Assembly: GCA_025201705.1 (NCBI GenBank)
Contig: MU616942.1
Location: 1-30,793, forward strand
Source: Dissophora ornata
Taxonomy: Eukaryota > Mortierellomycota > Mortierellomycetes > Mortierellales > Mortierellaceae
Reading direction: 5' to 3'
DNA length: 30,793 nt
The notes under the pieces were generated by a model, which ran no database searches, was not told the origin of the DNA, and was given only the letters and a program-made list of their open reading frames with translations. Shown one piece after another: positions 9,014-20,103 of the stretch. The translations under genes and the position numbers were made by a program. Numbering within the stretch: the stretch's first letter is position 1; each line of letters starts with the position of its first letter.

Positions 9014-12000
9014 TCAATGGTCACCCTTGCTAGTCGTGATCTCGATCACGACGTTGAGGGTCGTGCAGCCTGTGTAAATGGCGAGTAGGAACCAGCCCCA
9101 GCTTCGAGTCATCATGTATCCGCTTCTTGGGATGACAATGATCGATGCAAACAGCGTCAGTAGCACGCCGATCAGGGACACAAACAGCGTCGGCGACACC
9201 GTCAAGGGTATATGAGTTCCTGTCTTGACAGTCATGTACGTCCCACTGATGCCCACGCCAAGAAGCATATTAAGCAGTGGGCCCCCGAAGCAAGCCGAGA
9301 AGGCCATGCGAGGAAATCCCATTTTGGCTATAGTGATGTTCGCGACCAGATCTCCAAGACTGTTGCCCTATTGTAACCACATTGCACGCGCACCATATTG
9401 TCAACATCGATGCGTGTTGCGGCCACACTCAATTTGTCTGTGGGATCATATACGTATGGATACACAGCAGCGCCAGCTTACCATTGCAAAGATGGTCAAT
9501 CCAAGGATGGCGTCGCTTACACCAAAGATCATGCCGAATGCCTGCAAAATGCCGACCACTTCGTTTGCAACGAGAAAAATCCAGCCGATTGCCACGAAAA
9601 ATCCTACAAAACAAAGCGCCCCATAGAATCGAGGAGGCTGTTCTTCCGTGCTAAAGTGCCGCACCAAAAATGAAAGACATGCGCCAAATCCAAATGCTCC
9701 TAGAATCGCAATGTATCCCTCTTGAAAGGCACCTTTTTGCAACAAAAAGAACGTAGAGCCGATAAGTGAACATGCCTACGATGTGCGGGGTCATCAAATG
9801 AAGATCTACAACACATTCCACAAACTCACTTGTAACTACAGTGGCAATAAAGATGGGTGCCAGAAGCATCTGGGTAGTGGTCGCTGTGCGACTCCAACCC
9901 TCGTATCGGCTACCTTGATCTACCTCGTCGCCGATCGTGATCTTGGGAGGGCGCATCGAGCTGTTTTGATCGTCTGTCGACTCTTCGTCCTCGTCGCTTA
10001 ATTCTACGACCGGCAGTGTTAGAGTGAGCAAGAGAACCATGGGGATGGACGTAACAGCAAGAAACTTGACAAACGGCGATTTTTCGTCCCAGTCAATGAG
10101 TGTAGGAAAGTAGATGGGTTTGACTATCTTCATGAACTCAAGGATCCCGTAGAAATCCGTATTTTGTGCCTGTAGTTCAGGTGGCGCTAGAAGGGGACTT
10201 TGATGATGGACGTGACCTAGGTGGTGGTTGGCTGGATCATGGTGATCTGGAAGGATCAGGGAGTGACGGAGCAATGCTTGCTCAAAGTGGGAACCGGACT
10301 GATCCTGGTCCGGGTCCATTGGTACGGGAGAGGATACGAGGGCAGCCCTGTTCTCGCTTCCGTTTGGTGTCAAATGTCCATCACGGGGAGTGGATGCGGC
10401 GGAAAGAGGAGAGGTAGGCCGAGGTCCGTCGATCAAGCTCGTGCTGGATGATATCGGTCTTGAAGATTGTGGGCGATGAAACCTTGGCGATCTTGGAGAC
10501 CTTGGACCGTAGTAGCTCGGGTCATACGAGGCAATGAGGCCTCGCGACCCCGAGAGTGTTAACGAGCGAACAACGTCATTGAACTACTCGGGTGGAACAA
10601 AAAGACTGCTGTCAGTGGTCATGTCAATGGGCTGAAAGCCTGCCGTATCTAACATGGCCCGTTGTTTTATACCTCGATCGCCGAGATCAGGGAGGGCCTA
10701 CGTTTAAAAGCAGGCGCTCCGGGGGGGCGAAGAGAGATTGAATCTTGTACACCCTCGCTGTCATTGGAAAGATGAGGCCGATGTATGTTAACATTAGATA
10801 TTCCGTAAGAGCCGACGAGAGTCTGGTTAGAGTCATACGGGTCATTGGTAGACAACCGCCCGGGAGTCATGTACCCATCATCCTCGTGTTCCTCGTCCTC
10901 GTATGGGTCGTAGGGGCCTGGAGCAAAACCTGTAATGATATTCGGTGGTTCTAGGAGAGACGATTATAGGTGAAGAGTCAAAGGCCGGTTGGGATGAGTA
11001 CCAAGTGTCGATGGTGAGTAAATTGCCCCTAGGTGCCGGCCGTAGCCTGTTCCCACGTACTTGACCCTCGCCTTGTTCTTCCGGCGATCAGCGGGGCCTG
11101 TCCATTGTCTAGGAGCTCGGACTGCTCTCCGTCGTCGTCGTCGTCAATGTTGTCGTCGTCCTGGTATAGGTTCCTGGCAAGCTCTTCGAGTTCTCTCTCA
11201 GACTTGACACGCTGGTGCCACCAGTTGCCAAAGACCACAAAGGCGACATAGAGCACGTAGTAGACTATGAGGAAGACACTCTCGAGAAAGGTTATCTTTC
11301 CATCAGTTACAGCATAGAGCGTGAACAGGACGCATCCAGCAAAGAAGGAGACATCGCGCAGAAATGGTGCGCGGCTGACTTTGAAGGGCTTGATGATGGC
11401 CATGGACCCGATCACGACGGAGGTGATGAACGAGGCCGCGCCTTTGTTTGCAAAAGACGACACAATCCCCGGGAACAGTCAAAAAGCCAAGAACGAGGGT
11501 CAATGCGTTAGAGATGTGTGCTGCAATTCCGCCTCCGATTTTGGCAAACATGGAAGACTCACCGACAAGTTCGCCTATGGCCAGCGAGCCACTGCCTGCG
11601 CTTATGGCCGAGAACGTGCTAAACACATCCGGGGACCCGTTTCCAAAGGCCAGGAAGGTGACTCCGGTCTGTGATGAAAGAAGGGAGGGGCGATTAATAC
11701 GAAGGTGTCCGTGCGCCAATGGTGGCTCAGATGATTGCGGGAATGGTGACTTGCCATGCTCTCAGAGAGGTGCAACTGCTTCGCTATCGTGCTTAAATTG
11801 GGGCCTGAGTCCGAAGAGAGAGAGAGAGAAGAGAGAGAAAGAGAGAGACAAATGCAACACAGATTCAGTCACAGCCCTGACCGACGGCATGTTACACCTC
11901 ACTCGTTTAGCCAAACTTCAAAACTGGCATTTACAGAAAAAGTCTGAGGCTGCCACTCCTACAAAGCCGAACAGGAACACTATCCAGAAACACTGTCGAC

Positions 12001-12543
12001 ACAAAAAACATTGGAGCGCGGAAAGGGGACGAAAAATAAGAGAACATGGGAATAGTTAACAACGCTAGTCCTTCTCCTGTAGTCTTGTGCATTGCGAGCG
12101 GCAATTGCGATGGATGTGCGGTTACAAGTATGGCGACAGCCACTGCTGGGACCCGGCTGAGATCGCAAAAGTAAAAGTGTAGATAGTTGATGAGGCCAGC
12201 AGGGTAGTCGGCGCAGTACTGCTCGACGAACGCGCATCGGTCAGAGTGGGACCAAACATCCTCGCACTGACGAAAAAGAGCAATTGAACAACAGCAGCAG
12301 CAGTCGGGTCAGTTAGTTAGTCAGTCAGTCAGTGCGTATGTATCTCATCCTCGACGGAGATAACGAAGGAGCACTGATCTGTACCTGGATTTCGGGGTCA
12401 AGACTTCGTTTCGAGAGTAGCGAGGTGGTGAAGGAGGCAGGTGTGGCTGCAGGGAGGCGGTTTCTTGACCAGAGAAGAGAGAGTGTTTGGACAAACAGGA
12501 AGACTATGAGGAACAGATAGAAGGGCTTGGCACCAAGGGCCAT
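9014..12543 (-). CDS. Ca2+/cation exchanger, CCX/NCLX-like (two alpha repeats)
   Basis: A membrane cation antiporter of the sodium/calcium-exchanger superfamily, nearest in layout to NCLX (SLC8B1) and yeast Ecm27-type proteins. Ten exons: 12543-12385, 12266-12126, 11992-11935, 11804-11755, 11668-11563, 11441-11061, 10950-10673, 10583-9830, 9732-9482, 9367-9014. The product is 843 aa. A hydrophobic N-terminal segment (residues 8-24) may be a signal anchor. Alpha repeat 1 carries GNGSPD (145-150) after GVTFLAF; alpha repeat 2 carries GNSLGD (727-732) followed by MAFSACFGG. These are the ion-binding signatures. A long, acidic, Ser/Pro-rich loop with a run of Asp separates the halves and is larger than in NCLX. 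Intron 4 has a GC donor (ATG/GCAAGT), which is the only choice keeping frame. The acceptor before exon 9 was chosen by frame from two candidates. Ion specificity and organelle cannot be read from sequence. Confidence 0.9.
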
Positions 12544-12992
12544 GATGCGCGTCGTGCAGGGAATGAAACAGGGAATGAGACAGGGATTGTGAATGTGTGA
12601 CAAGAAAACGACGGGATGAGCGAGAGAGGGAGAGAAAGAAGGTAAGAACGAAAGCAAGGCCTTGATGGATGGAGGGGAGATGTGTTAGAAAGAATGGATG
12701 GATGTATGGGTGAATGCCTTGCTTCGAAATGGAAGGACAGGAAAACGCGATTTGAACGACGTCGAATCAACAATCAAAAAAAGGAATGTGTGAGCAGGGG
12801 GCGTGTCGTCGTGGTCAAGGAGGCAGGCAGGGTAGGAGGAGTGGACAATGCCTTGTTCGCAACGCTGTTCTCTCAATGCTGTTCAGACTGCGCCAACCAC
12901 CCAACCTCAAACACGCTTTGGGCACTTCGTGCAGGCCTTAATGCAATAAATGTTACATTATCTGGAGTACGTATACTTGTTACATCTCTACA
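12544..12992. other. spacer between CUE3 3' end and exchanger start
   Basis: About 450 bp between tandem minus-strand genes. It should contain the CUE3 3' UTR and the promoter and 5' leader of the exchanger gene. I see no coding exon. The exchanger reading frame is open for some way upstream of the chosen ATG, but the upstream codons are Ser/Pro/Leu-rich and unlike the family. Confidence 0.5.
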
Positions 12993-15963
12993 TTACGGGT
13001 TCATACTCGCCATCTTCTTGGCGTGCTGGTTTCGCCGGTTGTGGTTTGCCTTGGACGACTTTTGACGCTCGCTCTTGGCCTTGTCGCGCGCAGAGGGAGT
13101 GCCGCTGTTGTTACTGTTGTTGTTATTGTTGTTGTTGCCACCCGGGGCTCTAGGTGCCTGCTCCTTCGATGCTGGTTGTGGCGGTGCAGGTCCCCGAGGC
13201 GTCTGCGGATGTGCTTTAGTGGACACGGCCTTCTGCTGCTGCTGCTGCGGTGCCTTTGCCGTCTGCTGCTGTTGTCCTTTCGGCGACACTGCATTCTTGT
13301 CGACGAATGGCATTCTGCCGCCACGGCGCTTATCTATCGGGTCTACCCTCTCAATCTCTGTCTGCTGTCCACTGAACTCGTACTTATGAGTAATCTCTGC
13401 TTTCCGTGGCTATCACAGGGTAAAGAAAAAAAGAGAAAAAAAGTTCAGATCGAGGTTGGCGGATCAATGCTAGGCAAACATCCATCGTAACAAAATGTCG
13501 AACGTACGTTGCGGCCAAACATGATAGCCCAGCCCTCGAGCTGCTCATCACTCATCTTGGTCAAGTTGCGAAGTTCCTGTCTCTTCTTGGACCGGCGCGC
13601 CTCCGCATTTCGATTGAACACCTCCTTCTGGCCTGTGTACAGGTTGATCAAAACCTCCTCATGCTCGATCGATGGGTCCAGCTTCTAGATCATTCGGATA
13701 GAAGGAATCATGTACGTCAGCATCGTGTGAACCATGCTCTTGTAGCGACTGCAATGATATAAATAACGCGTCCTTACCATCTGCGCAGATCCCACAGCTT
13801 TCTTCGCAGCAGCCTCATCCACGAAGGACTCAACATCCTCAACAGATCTAAAATCGGCTCCAACGTTATTCACACCCATCGAGTCGTACGTGTCATCGTA
13901 TTCATCATCATACATAGAGTCCACCGCCTGCAAAATCGCACTCTTGTGTTGCGTGACAAATGTCTTGTCATCCAGCACCACCTCCACATCTTTGGGTCTA
14001 ATGTAATATGAAAGAGAAAAAACACTTAGCAGAGCTCACTGGTTTTCACCGACAGTATCAGTGGTAACATCTCATAATTTTTGCTCGCTATACCCTTTCT
14101 TTCCACGCGAAACCTTGGACTTGTCAACAACCTTTCCTGAGAACACGTCAAACTCGTCACCATCAAAGATATTCCTACGACCTGACAAGACATCCTGCTC
14201 CTGCTGCTGCTCGCCTGGCGCAGGTAATCTAACCAGCGCCATAGAGACTGGGGTAGCTTCCGTTCTCTGAGGCATAGACCTAAAAACGACACAAGGACAC
14301 TCGTTAGAAGGTTTGCTCGACCGGCCAAAACAAAACAAGACAAAACAAACATCCTTGTGCTCATCTACCTTGTGGTCGATCGGTCCATAGTAGCAAGATC
14401 GCTAGGGAGATTCTCCTCTAACAGCCGCATGGTTACAACTTCTGGATCGTCCCTATAAGTAACGAGGCATGCCTCCAAAAACCCGTCGCCTAGGTCCGGG
14501 AATATATCCTGCAGCTGCGATATAAGCATTGTTCGCTTGACATAGTCTTCCTCCTGATCAGCAGACATTGACGCGACGTGTGTGTGATTGAGGTTGGTAT
14601 CGGATATAATGGTTGAGCTGGATCGATGCTGATCCTGATTGATGTAGAGATTTGACATGTCTCGGGCCATCTTTTCAGACTTGCGCATGTTATGCTCGTA
14701 AATAAAAGACTGTGTGGCAGGATTGAACTCCCGAAGATTGTTCAGCACCACGACCCAGTGGTTGAGACGGTCATTCTCGCCATTGAATGCCTCCCTGTTG
14801 ATATTCGAGAGCTTTTCTGATACGGAAAACTGGATCTCAAGGTCCAGAACCATCGGCGCGTCCAGCATGGGTATCATGTGGTCCTGTAGAGGCGACTGTT
14901 CGTAAAGACTCACAATAACTTCACAAAGACTGTCCGTCAGTGCCGCAGATGCGCCCTCGTCCGTGTCCGCTGTTGGCCCTGAATCTGAATGATGGTCCAT
15001 CTTGAAAGTAGCGTACCGCTTGCAAATCCCGTCCAAGACGTTGTTGACGATAGACAGCATTTTTTGCCTCAAGAACATCAAAACCGATCGGACATTGACA
15101 TCTCCCACGGCCTGGCCCTCGATCAAGATCTTGCTGAGAATCGGCAGCGTATAGTTGTAGCAGCTCGTTAGGCATTCCAAGAACGTCACGTGTTGGCTCA
15201 ACTCTAGAGCTAATGTCGGACTCGCAGCTGAGACTGCATCGATGGCATAGGCGATGTTGGACAGAGCGCCGGTGTACTGCGTGACTTCGACCATTTTTTC
15301 GTGATCAAGCTCGGGCGTGTTAGGTTCTGGCGAAGCTACAGGTGAGAAGACGCTCTTGCCCTTGCCCTTGCCTTTTCCTGCTCCTCCGCTGACGCCCTTT
15401 TCAAAGCGCTTCTGAACTCTCCGAATGATCTGGACCACAGTATTTGTAGATGTCCTAAAGTTGGTGATGAGGCTTGGTGTGTCTTGCAGAATAGCGCCTA
15501 CCAACTTGGAGACGCCCTCTGGATCAGAGCTGCCATAAATTCCAGCAAGATCCATGAGGACAGAGGTAGAGACAAGCCCCTGATCCATCAGGGCCGACCC
15601 AGGGCTGCTGCTCTCCTGATCGGCAAACAGCTCGCCTGAAACTGCCACGGCCTCGGGTCCAGACATGGTCTCTGATATCCGACGGTAAATCATAAACACC
15701 CTACGCACCACCTCCTCCAGTTCCATGATCCAGATATCGTCCCTGTTGCCACGAAAGCTCGCGTATTCGCCCAAAAACGAGTTCAAGAACCTCCCAAGAC
15801 TCGAGTTTTGCAATAGCTCTACCCAAAACGCCTTGTTGTTGTGCTTGAGAACCTTGCTCAGAGTTTCATTCCAGTCATCGACAGCGACGGAGAAGTCGGT
15901 CTCCGTCAAGGTCGGATCGGTCAGAGGTGTCACGAACGGTAGAATGTCGACCACAGGCGCCAT
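12993..15963 (-). CDS. CUE3: CUE-domain protein, Cue3/ASCC2 homologue
   Basis: Ubiquitin-binding subunit of the ribosome quality-control trigger (ASC-1) complex, which with the Slh1/ASCC3 helicase splits stalled, ubiquitylated ribosomes (established for yeast Cue3 and human ASCC2). Five exons: 15963-14369, 14279-14094, 13997-13778, 13684-13508, 13409-12993. The product is 864 aa with all phases consistent. The N-terminal ~450 residues form the helical region expected to bind the helicase. The CUE domain is at about 479-520, with IFPDLGDGF and LLEENLP as signature positions. Further ASCC2-type landmarks follow: FDGDEFDVFSG, YDDEYDDTYDSMG, a basic NAEARRSKKR helix, and a Gln/Asn/Pro-rich tail ending in the family KANHNRRNQHAKKMA basic motif. 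Exon 3 uses the normal acceptor 5' of ACCC, and the donor GTATAG gives matching phase 2. It is divergently paired with TAF13. Confidence 0.92.
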
Positions 15964-16250
15964 GAAGTAAAGTTTCGATTAGGCTATTGGTAGTGTTGGA
16001 TTGGGTTTGCAGCAGAGAGTGGAGGGAAGAGGGATTGGTGTGAAAAGGGAGGGCGGGTGAGAATAAAAGGGAGGGGACGCGACGTGTGGATGCCATTGGA
16101 GTTTTTTTTTTATTCTTTGAATGCTCCAACGGCCTCGCAGAAACCGCAGTTTCTCCAGTGGGTGGCTTGTTGAGAATCCAGACCGATGCTTTGGTGGCAA
16201 GCGGCTACAGACATCCTCTAGACACATCACCCGTCCGAGAACGCAGCAGC
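15964..16250. promoter_or_regulatory. bidirectional promoter between CUE3 and TAF13
   Basis: Only 287 bp separate the two ATGs, on opposite strands. The interval is purine-rich on the plus strand near 16020-16080, with a T run at 16101-16110. No TATA box is evident, consistent with a housekeeping divergent promoter. The assignment rests on geometry only. Confidence 0.6.
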
Positions 16251-16975
16251 ATGGCAGAATCCGCTACTCAGCAACAGGATACGGGCAGCAGTAGCAACAA
16301 CAACATCCTCATCAATAACAACAGTGCCACTGGCACCAGGAATGAAAACAGCGCCGCAGCCCCGCTCAAAAAACCCACAGCCACCCTCGGACGACCGCCC
16401 GGATCAACAAACGAGCCACGAAACAAGAGGAAGAAATATGTGTTTGGAAAAGAACGTAGGTCTATTAGGCGAATTCGCGCCACGCATGGAGAACGCGGAT
16501 GCAGTCCATACATGATGATTCAATCGATTATTGGACGCGCCAACGCCTAATCTCGCAATTCCATATGCAGTGAAGCAGCTGATGTATGGATTCGGAGACG
16601 TGCCCAATCCGTCGAATGACGCTGTGGGAGTTCTGGAGGACATGCTGATTGAATATCTGACAGACACCGTAAGTGCTTTTTCCGCAGACTTCACTCCACA
16701 TGTCCAGGGACCGAAACTGGAAACTGACTCTGTGTTTCTGTGCTTGCTTCGAATGTTTTACAAATCCGCAGTGCACTCAGGCGGCCGCAGTCGCTGATAA
16801 GCGAGGCAAAGTCAATGTTGAGGACTTCAAGTTTGTTCTGCGGAAGGACGCCAAGAAGCGGGCCCGTGTAGACGAGCTACTGTACATGAATGAGGATATT
16901 CGACGCGCCAAGAAGATTGCTGATATTCCGGAACTCGACAACACCAAAGGAGGCACGAAGGAAGCCCCGATCTAA
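16251..16975 (+). CDS. TAF13: TFIID subunit TAF13
   Basis: A histone-fold subunit of TFIID that pairs with TAF11 and acts in RNA polymerase II pre-initiation complex assembly (family knowledge). Three exons: 16251-16455, 16571-16668, 16772-16975. Introns of 115 and 103 nt are GT-AG, and the product is 168 aa. The first splice joins FGKE to LKQLMYGFGD, matching the FSKEL...MMYGFGD core of TAF13. The block continues through NPSNDAVGVLEDMLIEYL, KVNVEDFKFVLRKD and ELLYMNEDIRRAK, so the whole fold (about residues 65-150) is intact. The N-terminal ~65 residues are Ser/Asn/Gln-rich and end in a basic KRKK patch. The third-exon acceptor at 16771 is preferred because it keeps the C-x-Q-A turn. An in-frame upstream ATG at 16086 exists, but the preceding sequence is hydrophobic and unlike the family. 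Confidence 0.94.
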
Positions 16976-17054
16976 ACGCCACCTGCCTGCTGTGAGGAGT
17001 CTGGGGTACCTTTGTACATTATGGCATTTCAACATGTAATTTTAGCACCGCTCA

Positions 17055-17060
17055 AATAAA
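17055..17060 (+). terminator. poly(A) signal of TAF13
   Basis: AATAAA about 80 nt after the TAF13 stop codon. Confidence 0.5.
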
Positions 17061-17194
17061 CGACAGAAGCTGGAAGGGCTATCAAGACCGGCCTCCGGCG
17101 GTTCATCTGCGGTTATCGTCCAACAATGCACTTTCTGTGAACCCATGGGTATTTCATGCAATGGCATGCGGGATATATGCAGTTTCCAGCTTTT

Positions 17195-17200
17195 TTTATT
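17195..17200 (-). terminator. poly(A) signal of the 447-aa gene
   Basis: AATAAA read on the minus strand, about 39 nt after the stop at 17239. Confidence 0.5.
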
Positions 17201-17238
17201 TACAGTGAAATGACTTTGAGCGACATGTCCGTGATGGT

Positions 17239-18634
17239 TCAACGGCGGTTACTAAATACCCACGCAGCATTCACGACGGAAATGATGACAACGGTGTTCC
17301 GGGTCACTTCGACAGGCAGGCTCTTGTACGTGGCCTGAACCGTCCTCGCAACCTTTCCGTTCGGTACCCAAATGTGCAAGATCTGTTTGAAGAAACGCTC
17401 GCCGATTACGTTCCTGGTCGAGGCCAAAATACCAGACAACTTTTTCCATAGAAGCTTTCGGCAGTCTGCCTTACGATATGCACCCTTGAAAGCGAACGCC
17501 CGCGTCACAGAGACCCCTACGTGCATCCGAGGAGAGAGGTAGGGTAGGGTGATGGTATAATCGGTAATAGGCTGGCATGCAAACAGGTACTGGATCTCCA
17601 TCTCGGTGTTGGCCAACGTCGCACCCAGGCACCGGTTTAGCATTTCGCAGGAGAGGACCTCGGACAAGAGAGAACTGCCGCCGGCATTGGGCGTGTTTAA
17701 CATTCGGAGCGCATCCGCAGACCAATCCATGTCGTCAAAGCGTTTCCGTCGAGGAATGCTAGTGTTAATGATCACGCAGGCTGGACGGGATCGTGTCCAC
17801 AGACCTGTCGCTAGCAGACCGATGGCCATAGGTGAGATGTAAAAAGTCATTGTCGCGTTGTCGTCAAACACCTGGGGCTTCCTTCCAAACTCGATCATGA
17901 GCTCGTCGTCGCTCGACTGATCCGCAAAAACGGAGGACAGGAAGTCATCGCTGTCGTATTCGCACTCACTCTCGTCGTTCTCACTTGAGGTATAATCGCC
18001 GCAGTTCATATTATCAATGCACGCCCTTCTCAAGAGAACGATTCCGTCATCATCGGAAACATCGTCGTACTGGTACATCTCCGTAGTCTCCACGTGCGGG
18101 TACACGTTCGTGCAATTGAAAGTAGAATCTTTCCTGGTTTGACCCTTCTTAGCAAATGGCGCACGTCTTGTTGCGGTTGTCCGATCCACTAATGAGCTCC
18201 TTGTGGAGCTGCTTTTCGTTCCAAGAGAACAATGGATCGTCGGCTGTATGCTGGCAATCCTTTGACTGTGGAACTCGTTGTTGAAGAAGGCTTGACTGGG
18301 TGAGGTCAAGCGCTGCAGTGGATTTTCTACAGCGCCCAAAGCCGCAATTAAGGAAGCCATTGTTGCTATAGACTGCAGGGTTCTCTTCCTGCAACGACTC
18401 AAAATAGTGTCGGGACAGACATACTGAAGCGCTGGTGGTGGAGGAGGAAAGTGACAAAACAGACGGGTTGTTGTCGGAGCGCGAGAGGGCCTCGGCTTGA
18501 CAGGCAGTTGTGAAGGCGGAGGGGGCGCTCGTGCCGGGGTGGGCGGCAAAGAGCATGTTGGCAAAGGACGAGGTTAGAGAGTCCCGGATAGCAGTGGTGG
18601 AATTCTGCGACATTGTTGTTTGCGGTTGGACCAT
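17239..18634 (-). CDS. hypothetical protein, acidic middle region
   Basis: Not recognised. My model has two exons: 18634-18425 and 18372-17239. The 52-nt intron has a textbook GTATGT donor and CAG acceptor, and removal keeps phase 0. The product is 447 aa. Without that splice the long frame would start at the ATG at 18360 and give 373 aa; that shorter model is the alternative. The N-terminal ~70 residues are Ser/Thr/Ala-rich. There is a basic patch (KKGQTRK), then an acidic Ser/Asp/Glu stretch with SSENDESECEYDSDD. A more ordered C-terminal half follows, containing IGLLATGLWTRSRPAC, a Lys/Arg-rich segment (RKADCRKLLWKK) and a hydrophobic end (VVIISVVNAAWVF). No catalytic motif or transmembrane topology is convincing. 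A TATAAATA element lies about 135 nt upstream of the first ATG. Confidence 0.65.
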
Positions 18635-18767
18635 GTTTGTGCTGCGAGGTGAATGCTCGTGTTCGGTACGTGTTACAGAAGAGAGATGTGGGAAGTCTAG
18701 AGATACAAGAATAGGGATGCGAGTATGGTGTTAAAAGAGTGAAGGCGAAGCATGAATATAGAGCATG

Positions 18768-18775
18768 TATTTATA
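18768..18775 (-). promoter_or_regulatory. TATA box (TATAAATA)
   Basis: A perfect TATAAATA on the minus strand, about 135 nt upstream of the ATG at 18634. This is reasonable spacing for a transcript start near 18740 and a 5' UTR of about 100 nt. It supports the longer, two-exon model of the 447-aa gene. Confidence 0.5.
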
Positions 18776-19355
18776 CGACGTGTTTCGGGAGTGGAGTTAT
18801 GACCATGCATAGTGTCAACTGTCAACGATTATGCTGCATGTATCAAGTGTGTGCTGCGGCAGGACCTAGAAAACAAGCATTCGTAATGACTCACGCCGCT
18901 GCAGCACTTGAAGGAGGAACAACAGGAGCCAGGTCTGGAGCAGGCTTGTTCTGATCCCCAAACACGCCGCAGCTGCAGGGCGAAACGAGCAAGGGCGAGA
19001 CAGAGCGTGTGAGAGAGCTGCTTGCTGGACAGCAATTGATAATTGATGCGACCATTGATTGATTGCACGGCGTGCAGAGCACTCACTGCCTCCCGAGTCG
19101 ACAGCCAGGAGGCGGGGTTTGGGTGTGAGCGTCGGTTTCGACTGTTTCATGACGAGGCACGTTTTAGGGGTGGTCGCTTCAACCCGCGCCCTGGCGTGGA
19201 CTGCCACAACGCGTCTCGCCGTGGGGGCCTGGCCCCTAGAGGGTCTTGCTTCCCTGCCCCGATGCCGCTCTCGGCCCGTGGGCAGGGCTGCTCTCTCGCT
19301 CGTCAATGGCCACCACTATTGTTATAGCACAGAAACTAAAATACATTATTGCCGA

Positions 19356-19374
19356 AAAAAAAAAAAAAAAAAAA
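19356..19374 (+). repeat. poly(A) run
   Basis: Nineteen consecutive A in the upstream region of the coiled-coil gene. It may exclude nucleosomes, as poly(dA:dT) promoter tracts do in fungi; this is inference. Confidence 0.7.
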
Positions 19375-19733
19375 CACGGCGGTGCACGCGGAAAGACCAA
19401 CGAACGTCGACTCGAAGCGATCGCCTCATCTCCCATCTCTCGCACCCGTCGTCTCTTCCTCCCAGAAAAGGCGCTCCACGCATCCCCATCCCCATCTCCA
19501 TCCTGGCCTTGCTCTTCCCTCGCTCTGCTCCATCATCTCTTGCTCAACCTACGCGCCGCCATCCGACTCTGTTCTGAGCCCTCGCCACCCTGCACCTTGC
19601 CCTGCACTGTACAGCCTCTGGGTTCTCCACCTGCTTTATACCTCTCCTTCGTGCCGCTCTGTCACTCCTCCTCTCCTCGCCCCGCCTCTCCTCGCCTCGT
19701 TCCTCCCGCTCGCTGATATAAAGACACCCCCCA

Positions 19734-20072
19734 ATGAACTTCTTCCGGAGCAAAAAGAAGCAAGAGGACCAGCCCGCGCCCGTTTCATCCACCCCCACCC
19801 CCGCCACGTCCCTTCCACAGCGAGGTCTCCAGCGTGGCCCCTCTATGAACGGCATCACCATCCCTCCTCGCACCAACTCCACAAGCGCAAGCTCCGTCCC
19901 TACCACCAGCAATCACAGCTCTAATCCTGGCCAAGGTCCTCCTGTCCAAGGTCCTCCTGTCCAGACACCAGGATCCGGACAAAGTCAAGGCACCAGCCCC
20001 CGGAATAATAATCCAGAGCAGCAGCAGCAACAGCAACAGCAGCAGCAACAATATTACCAACAACAACAACAA

Positions 20073-20103
<31 letters not shown>

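Larger units (their letters stand above)
16976..17238. other. convergent 3' ends of TAF13 and the 447-aa gene
   Basis: A 263-bp interval between two stop codons on opposite strands. It contains a plus-strand poly(A) signal near 17055 and a minus-strand one near 17200, so the transcripts could end with little or no overlap. Confidence 0.6.
18635..19733. other. divergent spacer between 447-aa gene and coiled-coil gene
   Basis: About 1.1 kb. The left part carries the TATA element of the minus-strand gene. The middle (18890-19320) is GC-rich and holds a possible small spliced transcript on the minus strand (see findings). A run of 19 A lies at 19356-19374. From about 19380 to 19733 the plus strand is strongly pyrimidine-rich, as expected of a promoter and 5' leader for the gene starting at 19734. 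Confidence 0.5.

Noticed and set aside
18149..18634. 161-codon minus-strand frame treated as a complete protein
   Set aside because: Its first 70 codons are kept as exon 1 of the 447-aa gene. The rest overlaps the longer downstream frame, and a GTATGT...CAG intron switches between the two frames exactly in phase.
19059..19716. Two plus-strand frames of 156-172 codons upstream of the coiled-coil gene
   Set aside because: They run through a poly(A) tract as Lys runs and then a pyrimidine-rich leader as Pro/Ser/Leu; both look like untranslated DNA.
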